Part shown: piece by piece, positions 43,895-50,094 of the stretch
Layout of the letters: each line of letters opens with the position of its first letter
How positions within the stretch are numbered: the first letter of the stretch is position 1
Position numbers and translations under genes: made by a program
Notes under the pieces: model-generated
Seen by the model: the letters and a program-made list of their open reading frames with translations, nothing else
Database searches by the model: none
What the model was told of the DNA's origin: nothing
Assembly: GCA_944323785.1 (NCBI GenBank)
Contig: CALUTU010000016.1
Location: 1-50,094 of the forward strand
DNA: 50,094 bases
Direction: 5' to 3'
Source: an uncultured Bacteroidales bacterium
GTDB taxonomy: Bacteria > Bacteroidota > Bacteroidia > Bacteroidales > UBA932

Positions 43895-44353
43895 ACTTTG
43901 GAGAATTTTTGGAAATGCTTTTTGCAAAAAGCAAAAATATGCTGTTATTGCTTAACGTATTAAACACTGGATCTGAAAGAACTGAATTTACTTACATACT
44001 GCGCAGTCTGTTCATACCCAGTTTTACGTTTTTTTCTATTACATAGAAACTTACGTCAGGTGTGCGATTTACAGACTCATCATGGAGAAAATGTGCTGAC
44101 CGCGGACTGCCCTTGCCACAACGCTTCTAAGGCGCATTTTAAGAGAATACATGTCCAGGCGCACTGTTCAGTCTGTTATCCGCATAACCGTGTAACCATT
44201 TGTTTTATGGCCGGATACCCTAAACGGTCAATTACAGACTGTCGTTAGTACGGAAATGTCGCTTAGTGAAAATCATACTGACTTAACAAAAAAATGAACT
44301 TTATTTTGAGTTCTCAAAGAAATGGCATATATTTGTGTCAAAGAAGAGAAATC
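43895..44353. other. 459-base gene-free stretch at the border of the accessory region
   Basis: No supported gene. It holds an 18-base perfect palindrome (TGCTTTTTGC, centred at 43924/43925, 43916-43933), which could be a weak terminator for vsr or a binding site, and the promoter of the next operon near its right end. The base composition changes from GC-rich to AT-rich here. Confidence 0.5.
44305..44335 (+). promoter_or_regulatory. Promoter of the toxin-antitoxin-chaperone operon (TTTG-N19-TATATTTG)
   Basis: TTTG at 44305-44308 and TATATTTG at 44328-44335 are exactly 19 bases apart. Transcription would start near 44341, which excludes an upstream in-frame ATG at 44294 and supports the ATG at 44354 as the start of the first gene. 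Confidence 0.8.
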
Positions 44354-44857
44354 ATGGGGCGTTTGATTCAGATACTGAGAACGGACAGTGAAGTGATCGA
44401 GATTTATTCTCCAAGGTACGATGGAGAAGAAGACTCTGAGTTTGAGAAGTTTCTAAAGATTAATGGTGCTCGAAAAGAACCACAGTTGAAAAAGTTCTTT
44501 GATGCAATAGTCTCAGCCGTAGATAAAATCAGAGAGGTCGGAGCCAGGGAAAATCTTTTTCGACCTGAAGGAAGGCGGATTAAGGCCTTGCCTTTATTTA
44601 TTTCACCAAATAGCAAGATAGATAAAAAGATAGGTAAGATGAGGCTTTATTGCCTGAGATATTCTGAAAAAATATTGGTTTTAGGTAATGGAGGTGTGTC
44701 AACTTTACAAAAATATGAAGATGATGTGTGGCTGAACAAATGTGTGAATGATTTAAGGATAATAGACAAGATAATAACAAAAGAGTTGAAAAGAATAAGG
44801 AAAACTATTGATGATAAAGGAGCAATAAAAGAAGTAATTGAAAATATCGATATATAA
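44354..44857 (+). CDS. Candidate toxin of a toxin-antitoxin-chaperone system (RelE/HigB-like, tentative)
   Basis: 167 residues, no signal or membrane segment. The C-terminal half has a short beta core, KMRLYCLRYSEKILVLGNGG (96-115), after an Arg/Lys-rich stretch ending RRIKALPLFIS. This beta hairpin followed by a K(Y)xDD loop recalls RelE/HigB/Gp49-like toxins, though I cannot align catalytic residues confidently. The acidic N-terminal 45 residues are extra to a minimal RelE fold. First gene of a three-gene operon with toxin-before-antitoxin order, as in HigBA, 15 bases upstream of the antitoxin. AT-rich compared with the core genome. Confidence 0.55.
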   Translation: MGRLIQILRTDSEVIEIYSPRYDGEEDSEFEKFLKINGARKEPQLKKFFDAIVSAVDKIREVGARENLFRPEGRRIKALPLFISPNSKIDKKIGKMRLYCLRYSEKILVLGNGGVSTLQKYEDDVWLNKCVNDLRIIDKIITKELKRIRKTIDDKGAIKEVIENIDI

Positions 44858-44872
44858 AGTTAGTAGTTAGTT

Positions 44873-45268
44873 ATGGTTGACGATAAAGCGAATAATCTGT
44901 TTGAAAAATATCTTGAGCGCGTTGATCCTGAGATAAGAAATGAAGTGAGTCTCAATATCGATATCGCAAATCGCATATATGATCTTATCAAGAAGAAGGG
45001 TATGACGCAGAGAGAATTTGCTGCTCTGATGGGAAAACGAGAGTCGGAGGTCTCAAGATGGCTGAGCGGAACACGTGGCTTCACGACCAATACCTTGGCT
45101 AAAATCTCAGCGGTTCTGGGAGAAGCTGTAGTTAAAGTTCCGGAGGCCAGTGAGCAGAATATGGTCTCTTATTCTACCTTTTTATATGTTTGCCCAGCTG
45201 ATGTTCGTGACGTGAAGTATACGTTTAAAACTGAAAAACGTTCAGGGAAGTATGAATATAAAAATTAA
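44873..45268 (+). CDS. XRE-family HTH antitoxin with C-terminal extension (HigA-like, possible chaperone-addiction segment)
   Basis: 131 residues. XRE helix-turn-helix at about 33-85: IYDLIKKKGMTQREFAALMG and SEVSRWLSGTRGFTTNTLAKIS. Residues 86-131 form an extension after the HTH domain with several aromatic residues (MVSYSTFLYV, VKYTF, KYEYK). In the mycobacterial HigBA-SecB system such an extension (ChAD) binds the chaperone and makes antitoxin stability depend on it. The SecB-like gene lies 5 bases downstream. It probably also represses the operon promoter. Confidence 0.78.
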   Translation: MVDDKANNLFEKYLERVDPEIRNEVSLNIDIANRIYDLIKKKGMTQREFAALMGKRESEVSRWLSGTRGFTTNTLAKISAVLGEAVVKVPEASEQNMVSYSTFLYVCPADVRDVKYTFKTEKRSGKYEYKN

Positions 45269-45273
45269 CGGCT

Positions 45274-45717
45274 ATGTCGGAAAATAATATCGTGTTGCAG
45301 ATGAGGTTGGTATCCGTTGATGAGATCATGTTTATGATGTCTTCAGCCGGAATAGGAAATGCTTTTAGGTCAGAAGATATTCAGATCGGATTCTCGAACA
45401 AGGTAGATTATGCTGAGGAGACGGACGAAATTACTTTGGATTTCGGAGTAAAATATGCAGTTCATTCCGAAGATGTGCTGGAATGTGTATGCCGGTTCAA
45501 GTTCTCTGTAGTCGATTTGAAACGCTTTATACAGGTCAATGCCAAAGACAACAGCGTAACGATAACCCACATTATGCCTCATCTTCTGAGCGTTGCTGTA
45601 GGAACTATGCGTGGGATACTCATCGCAAAGACAGCCGGAACACCTCTTGCGAAGTACCCTTTGCCGATGCTGGATATAAATAGGTTGAATGCCAGTTTGT
45701 CTGATGATTCACTATGA
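45274..45717 (+). CDS. SecB-like chaperone of the toxin-antitoxin-chaperone operon
   Basis: 147 residues. The pattern fits the SecB fold: a beta sheet region (about 34-90, with ITLDFGVKYAVHSEDVLECVCRFKFSV) and a C-terminal helix followed by a proline-bearing loop (MPHLLSVAVGTMRGILIAKT then PLAKYPLPMLDINRL). SecB proteins share an equivalent helix (LFPYAR...S) and a PxLxLxPxNF end. It is diverged, and the housekeeping SecB of proteobacteria is generally absent in this phylum, so a dedicated antitoxin chaperone like Rv1957 is the natural reading. Last gene of the operon. Confidence 0.65.
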   Translation: MSENNIVLQMRLVSVDEIMFMMSSAGIGNAFRSEDIQIGFSNKVDYAEETDEITLDFGVKYAVHSEDVLECVCRFKFSVVDLKRFIQVNAKDNSVTITHIMPHLLSVAVGTMRGILIAKTAGTPLAKYPLPMLDINRLNASLSDDSL

Positions 45718-45845
45718 TAAAGTCTTTTGCGAATATTTTGAAGAGACAACCAAATTCAGGGAAGGTCAATCGAAGAGTTTAGGGGGCGGAGAAGTTTTTG
45801 TAAGCATTACGCAGAATTTTAATATAATGTGATGCTGTTTAAAAT

Positions 45846-48110
45846 TTACCTCACTTTATCATCTTGAATCATTTTAACTGTAAGTCCCAATTTTAATCTG
45901 TCATTGATTTCGTTAATCTGGGCGAATTTGACATCAGTGCCGGAACAGGTGTTGCAAAGCCAGCCCTCACCGACATCTTTACATGGTTTCTTGTATCGGG
46001 ATGCGGGGTACTTAAGTATGAGATTGTCTCCACAGCAGATGATATTTAAGTCCCTTACTCTTTCCGCACCTGCAAATTTGACAACTTCCAGCAATGCTTC
46101 CAAAACTTTGGCAGGCTGTATGACATGACCATCAGGAAAGGTTACTCGTATTTTTGCTCGACTGCCATCCGGGACATCTATTCGAGGAACGACATATTCT
46201 TTTGAACCATCGAGAGGCACCAGGCTTATAATAAGGTCTTGCTCAAGTTCATCGGAGATGGTTTGAAGGTCTGAATACTTTGCATTGGTAGAACTGTTGG
46301 TCATGACATACCATCCATCGCCTATCGGCTTTTGGTATTGAGCATATTTGGTGTCAAGTTCTTTTGAGACGATATCAACGCCTGCATGGGAAATTTCTAA
46401 TAATGAAACTAAATCAGGGTCTATTTTTTTGATAGCTTTGGCATATGTCTCACTGACATTCCTATCTTGGAAAACTGTACCGTCCGGGAACTCAACCCGT
46501 AGGATATGTGTCTTGCTGCGCTTAGGCGGGTCAATCGAAACGGGTATGGTTTTCCCTATTGAACCCTGGCACGTTGTCCCTCTGCGGACATAAGGGTCAG
46601 ACCAATCAATGACGTTCAATAGTTTGCCCCAATCTGCAAGGGACATAGTGGGGAATCGATTCCCGTAAAATTTATCTATAGCATTAAATGCGGCTGCTTT
46701 TTTTGTGTACTCAACATTAAGATACGGTCTAAGAATATCGAGCAGTTCAGGATTGGCTATGCGAGTCAGTTTCCCGGATGTATCCGTAAATTCTGCTTCC
46801 CAGTCTCGTTTTGTGTCTATGGTTTTGTCTGGATTGCTCGCTGCAGGATTGTCATCTTGTAAAGATGAGTTGCTCTCTTTGTTGAGATATGTATATGTTT
46901 CACATAGATATGTGATATATTGTTTCAGAGAAGCAGAGTATTCATGATGCTTATGTTCGTTCAGAGTACGAATCTCCGGTATTTTGAATAATTCTTCAAC
47001 AGCACCGGCATACTCGTTATAACTTTTGTGAGCATCAAACAGTTTCCGGTAAGATTGTATCACCCTGTTATCGAATAGATACTCTATTGCCCGGATATAG
47101 CGTTTTACAGTACTCTGAAGATAACCCTTGTGACTTAGATACTCTTCAAATTGTTGGAGGGCTTCATCGGAACAAAAATAATCAAACAAGTTGCCACCTG
47201 TACAATCTTCTAATACTCTTACAGATTCTTCAGATTTATCGTCATTTTTCGCATTATGCTCGGTTTCTGACTCATTTTTCGAGACTTGACTGAATTGTAA
47301 ATAATCAATGTAAGCATTCAGTGCAGCTGAAATGAGATTGTGCCACTTTTCATTCTTTTCCCTTACGTCATCGAGTATGATAAACTGCGGAATGGCGAGA
47401 TGGTATTCCGATATGGAGTCATATGTATAAAATAGCTTTCTGTTTTTGGTGATAGTTCCATCAGAAATCAGATTCTTGACTACCCTGCAATAGTTGCCGA
47501 TGGTTACCTGGGACATTCCTTTATCCGCAAGATATTTAGCGAATTCGGCTATGTTAGCCGTGTCGGTAAAGGTCTTGAAGGCTTCGTTGGCTTCTGGTCT
47601 GCGTTTGGACCCTATAGCTACATAATCTCCCTCGGCAAGGAAAAAGCTCTGAACATTTATAAAGAACATCTTGACAAGTTCGCGGGGAAAGACGACAACC
47701 TCACCTTCATTGCTTAATTCCATTCTCTTGAACTGCTTTTCGCCACGCGCTTGTTCTTGTAAGGAGAGTCTAGAGTAGAAAGAAACATTTCCTGTACTGT
47801 TTAGGCGCTGCTTGACCCAAATTGGATTCCATGTTGCATAAACATCATTGTCTCCGTCATATCCAAGAAGTATGAAATCAGCCTCAGATTCTTTTATCGG
47901 TTGAAAGTCGTCTCTTTGCGGCAACTGGGCCCGCCACACGTCGGGATTTTCGAAATGCGCTGATGTCAGGTTCTTGATGTAAATCCAGTATTCCGCACTA
48001 TTGAGTAGTATGTGGAATGGATTGAGTCCTTCAATAAAGCGGTAGTCGGCACCATTTAAAGCTTCAAGGAAGAGCATCTGAAGTTCTTGTCTGTCTATTT
48101 TCTGTACCAT
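45846..48110 (-). CDS. 754-residue protein of unknown family with two different tandem domain duplications, third gene of Z1/DUF4420 operon
   Basis: No family recognised. The N-terminal domain (about 10-165, with LLGYDGDNDVYATWNPIWVK) may read DNA, by its likeness in layout to specificity domains, but this is a guess. Residues about 177-275 and 308-405 repeat a pattern like FxxYLxxKGxxxxTIxxYxRxVxxL, resembling the core-binding SAM-like domain of tyrosine recombinases; no recombinase catalytic domain follows. Residues about 534-632 and 651-749 are a second duplicated unit with FPDG (541-544, 658-661), GxGW (597-600, 714-717) and a closing ISDEL/INDRL helix. It starts 4 bases after the DUF4420 gene, so it belongs to that system. 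AT-rich. Confidence 0.7.
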   Translation of the reverse strand: MVQKIDRQELQMLFLEALNGADYRFIEGLNPFHILLNSAEYWIYIKNLTSAHFENPDVWRAQLPQRDDFQPIKESEADFILLGYDGDNDVYATWNPIWVKQRLNSTGNVSFYSRLSLQEQARGEKQFKRMELSNEGEVVVFPRELVKMFFINVQSFFLAEGDYVAIGSKRRPEANEAFKTFTDTANIAEFAKYLADKGMSQVTIGNYCRVVKNLISDGTITKNRKLFYTYDSISEYHLAIPQFIILDDVREKNEKWHNLISAALNAYIDYLQFSQVSKNESETEHNAKNDDKSEESVRVLEDCTGGNLFDYFCSDEALQQFEEYLSHKGYLQSTVKRYIRAIEYLFDNRVIQSYRKLFDAHKSYNEYAGAVEELFKIPEIRTLNEHKHHEYSASLKQYITYLCETYTYLNKESNSSLQDDNPAASNPDKTIDTKRDWEAEFTDTSGKLTRIANPELLDILRPYLNVEYTKKAAAFNAIDKFYGNRFPTMSLADWGKLLNVIDWSDPYVRRGTTCQGSIGKTIPVSIDPPKRSKTHILRVEFPDGTVFQDRNVSETYAKAIKKIDPDLVSLLEISHAGVDIVSKELDTKYAQYQKPIGDGWYVMTNSSTNAKYSDLQTISDELEQDLIISLVPLDGSKEYVVPRIDVPDGSRAKIRVTFPDGHVIQPAKVLEALLEVVKFAGAERVRDLNIICCGDNLILKYPASRYKKPCKDVGEGWLCNTCSGTDVKFAQINEINDRLKLGLTVKMIQDDKVR

Positions 48111-48114
48111 AGGC

Positions 48115-49119
48115 TTATATGAGACTGTTGAACAGGTTGCTTGAGTTCATCTCGAAAGGTGAGTCATTGCTGCGGACATCGATAAGGCCGTTAAGATTGC
48201 TTGAAAATATGACTTCGCTGACGAGACGCGGAACATTGTCTTTGGATATGCTTGGAATGTCGTGGTAGTCGTAAAATTCAAGAAAATCTACAGCCGCAGT
48301 GTAGTCGTAAAATATGCTTTCTAACTTGGCAATGTCAGAGCCGATAGTCTCTGCTATAATGGTATAGAGCCTGAGTTGAGAGTCTACGGCAGGAACTTTG
48401 TTGCGGATTTTTTCATACAGCTCTCTTACTGAGAGACCGTCGGCAGCCTTCCCTGATTCGCGTACAACTGTGGAGGCTATGAGCAGACGGGAATTAGGTG
48501 ACGGATTCAGTTGATCCAGTGAGAATTTGTGTACCCGTTCTTCGGAGGATGTGCTTTTGACCTCGATTTTGTCCCGTCCGAGTGTGAAATCATATTTTGC
48601 CGATGGCGAAGAGTGCCAGGCATTGATGAGGACTTCCGGTCTTGTACTCTGGTCGATTACGAGCAGTTCCGCCCACAGTCCCTGAATCTTTTTCTTCGGT
48701 GGACTCGTGAGAGCATCAAATATGGCTATAAGATTTTCAATCTCAACGGAAAGTTCCCGGTTTGACGGAATGGGCTGCAATTTGAGCAGCATCATTGTGA
48801 ATATTTCTACAAAATAGACCTGTAGTGGCGCATCTAAAGAACGAAGAGTGATGATGCAGAATGTGTCGTCTTCTGTATGTCCCGCGTCGTCAATCAATTT
48901 GCAAGAAACATTATATTCTATGGATAGAATTTCCCGTATAATATTTTGTATAGAGGATGCAAAGGAGTTGGTTCTGACGAAGAATTTAGGAAATCCTTCT
49001 TGTGAGATTCCAAGTTTATGAGCGAGCCCGTCTATAGCAATGACTGTAAATCTGCCTTTTTCCGCAACTTGATTTTCCAATTCCTTGAAACTTGAGTATA
49101 GTGTATTAATTTGTGACAT
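48115..49119 (-). CDS. PD-(D/E)XK nuclease, DUF4420 family
   Basis: 334 residues. Nuclease core: GLWAELLVI (Glu151) then KYDFTLGRDKIEVKSTSS with Asp177, Glu186 and Lys188, the E-D-ExK pattern of the restriction-endonuclease fold. DUF4420 proteins are found with Z1-domain helicase-like proteins in restriction-like defence operons linked to MutL/MORC ATPases. It sits 12 bases after the Z1 gene and 4 bases before the 754-residue gene. All catalytic residues are present, so it is probably active. Confidence 0.85.
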   Translation of the reverse strand: MSQINTLYSSFKELENQVAEKGRFTVIAIDGLAHKLGISQEGFPKFFVRTNSFASSIQNIIREILSIEYNVSCKLIDDAGHTEDDTFCIITLRSLDAPLQVYFVEIFTMMLLKLQPIPSNRELSVEIENLIAIFDALTSPPKKKIQGLWAELLVIDQSTRPEVLINAWHSSPSAKYDFTLGRDKIEVKSTSSEERVHKFSLDQLNPSPNSRLLIASTVVRESGKAADGLSVRELYEKIRNKVPAVDSQLRLYTIIAETIGSDIAKLESIFYDYTAAVDFLEFYDYHDIPSISKDNVPRLVSEVIFSSNLNGLIDVRSNDSPFEMNSSNLFNSLI

Positions 49120-49131
49120 AAGTATTATGTG

Positions 49132-50094
49132 TTATTCATCATCCTCATCATCGTCAGAGTCATCAATATTGTATTGCTCGTTTGAGCTATATGTAGCAGC
49201 CAAACTTTTCGGAACATAGATGGCCATTGTATAGGCTTCTTTCGGATATTCAAGTTCGGCACCTTTCAACCGGATATGATATAGTTGAAAAGTCAGTGTC
49301 TCGTTACCGCCGACTATTTTCGCATCTCCGGGATAATTAGTAGAATCTCCTGCCGAACTTGGACCTGCAAAAATTTGCGTATTAGCAGCCAGACGGCGTT
49401 CTACAGTATCAAAATTACGTTCTATGGCCGGAGCGGCGAAAGCCATTTGATAGAAATATACATATTCTATTCTGTCATCCCCAGGGGCACTGGCGAGATA
49501 GCGCAGGTAACGGATTGTGTCGGCTTTTCGTTGGGCATCAGGCCAATTCTTGAAATTGAAGTCACTGAGGAATTGGATAGCTTCATCAACATTTAATCTC
49601 AAATAGCGATGTGTTCTGTAAGGGGTTGTGTCGTGGCGGACAGTCCAGCCATTAGTGTGTTCTGAAAGGAATCTGGCAACAAGTTCGTTGTTCCGTTCTA
49701 TTGTCGATTTGCTGGAGAATGCTTGTAATGCATTCATTCCGGACATTCTGGTATTGACCACCCAGATAGGGAGTACATTTGCCCTTGTAGGGCGCAGTGA
49801 TGGTGAAAGGAGCACTTTCCTTTCTGCGGCTTCTAAAGTGTCGCATGATGCAAGAGTTGATCTTAATTCTTCTTCATGTTTTATGTAGTTGAGATAGTTG
49901 GCGATAGAATTACCGGGTAAGAATACACGGCATGATTTAATGTAGTCCATCTTGTAACCGAAGAATCTACATCGTTGTTGGATGGTGTCCGCATTTGTGG
50001 CGCCTTTTGTATAGCGGGGCATATAGGTGGTGGCCAATTTCTCTACGGTAAAGCCTCGGTTGAGCATTTCTGCGCCGACAAGGATGTGCATCTT
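49132..50094 (-). CDS. Z1-domain protein, C-terminal part (5' end outside the window)
   Basis: At least 320 residues are visible; the frame runs off the right edge. The start of the visible part has the Z1 signature ILVGAEMLNRGFTVEKL, TTYMPRYT and QQRCRFFGYKMDY, corresponding to a degenerate superfamily II helicase motif V/VI region. The end is strongly acidic (DDSDDDEDDE). Z1 proteins are large (about 900 residues) putative helicase/translocases. The first gene seen of the operon; its partner ATPase or methylase may lie beyond the edge. Confidence 0.87.
   Translation of the reverse strand, partial: KMHILVGAEMLNRGFTVEKLATTYMPRYTKGATNADTIQQRCRFFGYKMDYIKSCRVFLPGNSIANYLNYIKHEEELRSTLASCDTLEAAERKVLLSPSLRPTRANVLPIWVVNTRMSGMNALQAFSSKSTIERNNELVARFLSEHTNGWTVRHDTTPYRTHRYLRLNVDEAIQFLSDFNFKNWPDAQRKADTIRYLRYLASAPGDDRIEYVYFYQMAFAAPAIERNFDTVERRLAANTQIFAGPSSAGDSTNYPGDAKIVGGNETLTFQLYHIRLKGAELEYPKEAYTMAIYVPKSLAATYSSNEQYNIDDSDDDEDDE

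Noticed and set aside
43916-43933. 18-base palindrome as the terminator of vsr
   Set aside because: Perfect symmetry but no T-run follows on the plus strand; kept only as an unexplained palindrome.
44060-44248. 62-codon frame in the gene-free stretch
   Set aside because: No start context or family likeness, rich in Cys/His without pattern; probably chance.
1-50094. CRISPR arrays, rRNA genes, insertion sequences
   Set aside because: No regularly spaced direct repeats, no rRNA-like sequence and no transposase or integrase gene were seen.

Overview
The window looks like a Bacteroidales (Bacteroidota) chromosome. Evidence: repeated promoter elements of the Bacteroides type (TAnnTTTG, in three places with TTG/TTTG 19 nt upstream), a decarboxylating methylmalonyl-CoA operon with a lamin-tail/OadG protein, FimA/Mfa-type fimbriae, a GH92 mannosidase lipoprotein, DUF3467, DUF4301, DUF721 next to recF, and HU-free, Shine-Dalgarno-poor gene starts. 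I cannot name the genus. Most of the window is GC-rich core genome. Two blocks are visibly AT-richer: about 23.2-24.5 kb and about 43.9-50.1 kb.

Layout. 1-4.5 kb (minus): TPR protein, YebC-like regulator, methylmalonyl-CoA epimerase, MmdA, lamin-tail/OadG protein and the first 13 codons of a biotin carrier, i.e. the succinate-to-propionate arm. 4.5-5.9 kb (plus): RecF and a DciA-like DUF721 protein. 6.3-9.6 kb (plus): an exported trio of a barrel-type membrane protein, a WG-repeat caspase-fold peptidase and a lipoprotein. 9.7-12.3 kb: DUF4301 protein and a deoxyhypusine-synthase homologue, convergent around a 103-nt near-perfect inverted repeat. 12.4-16.2 kb (plus): ffh, folD, M81/MlrC-like lipoprotein. 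16.3-18.7 kb: flavodoxin, HdeD-like protein, SDR, tRNA-Lys(CUU). 18.8-23.1 kb: GH92 mannosidase and a Tat-targeted aldo/keto reductase with ferredoxin motifs.

23.2-24.5 kb holds an AT-rich pair: a STAS-like/histidine-kinase-type ATPase fusion and a stand-alone STAS-like DUF4325 protein. 24.5-27.9 kb: a choloylglycine-hydrolase-family protein, then Maf, KdsC, DUF2520 and DUF3467 on the minus strand. 28.0-35.0 kb (plus) is one long run: valS, thioesterase, tatA, tatC, ABC-F ATPase, rlmB-like. 34.9-39.5 kb (minus) is a fimbrial operon (major subunit, Mfa2-like anchor, large Ig-like tip/accessory protein). 39.8-42.2 kb is the two-gene AmmeMemoRadiSam system, followed by a convergent MFS transporter.

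43.4-50.1 kb is the accessory/defence region and the most interesting part. It begins with a solitary Vsr endonuclease. Next is a three-gene operon with the architecture of a toxin-antitoxin-chaperone (TAC) system: a candidate toxin, an XRE antitoxin with a C-terminal extension, and a SecB-like protein, driven by a good promoter. Converging on it is a minus-strand operon of a Z1-domain protein (cut by the window edge), a DUF4420 PD-(D/E)XK nuclease and a 754-aa protein of unknown family built from two different tandemly duplicated domains. I read the latter as part of a Z1/DUF4420 restriction-like system with an unusual third component. No CRISPR array, rRNA operon, transposase or integrase was seen.
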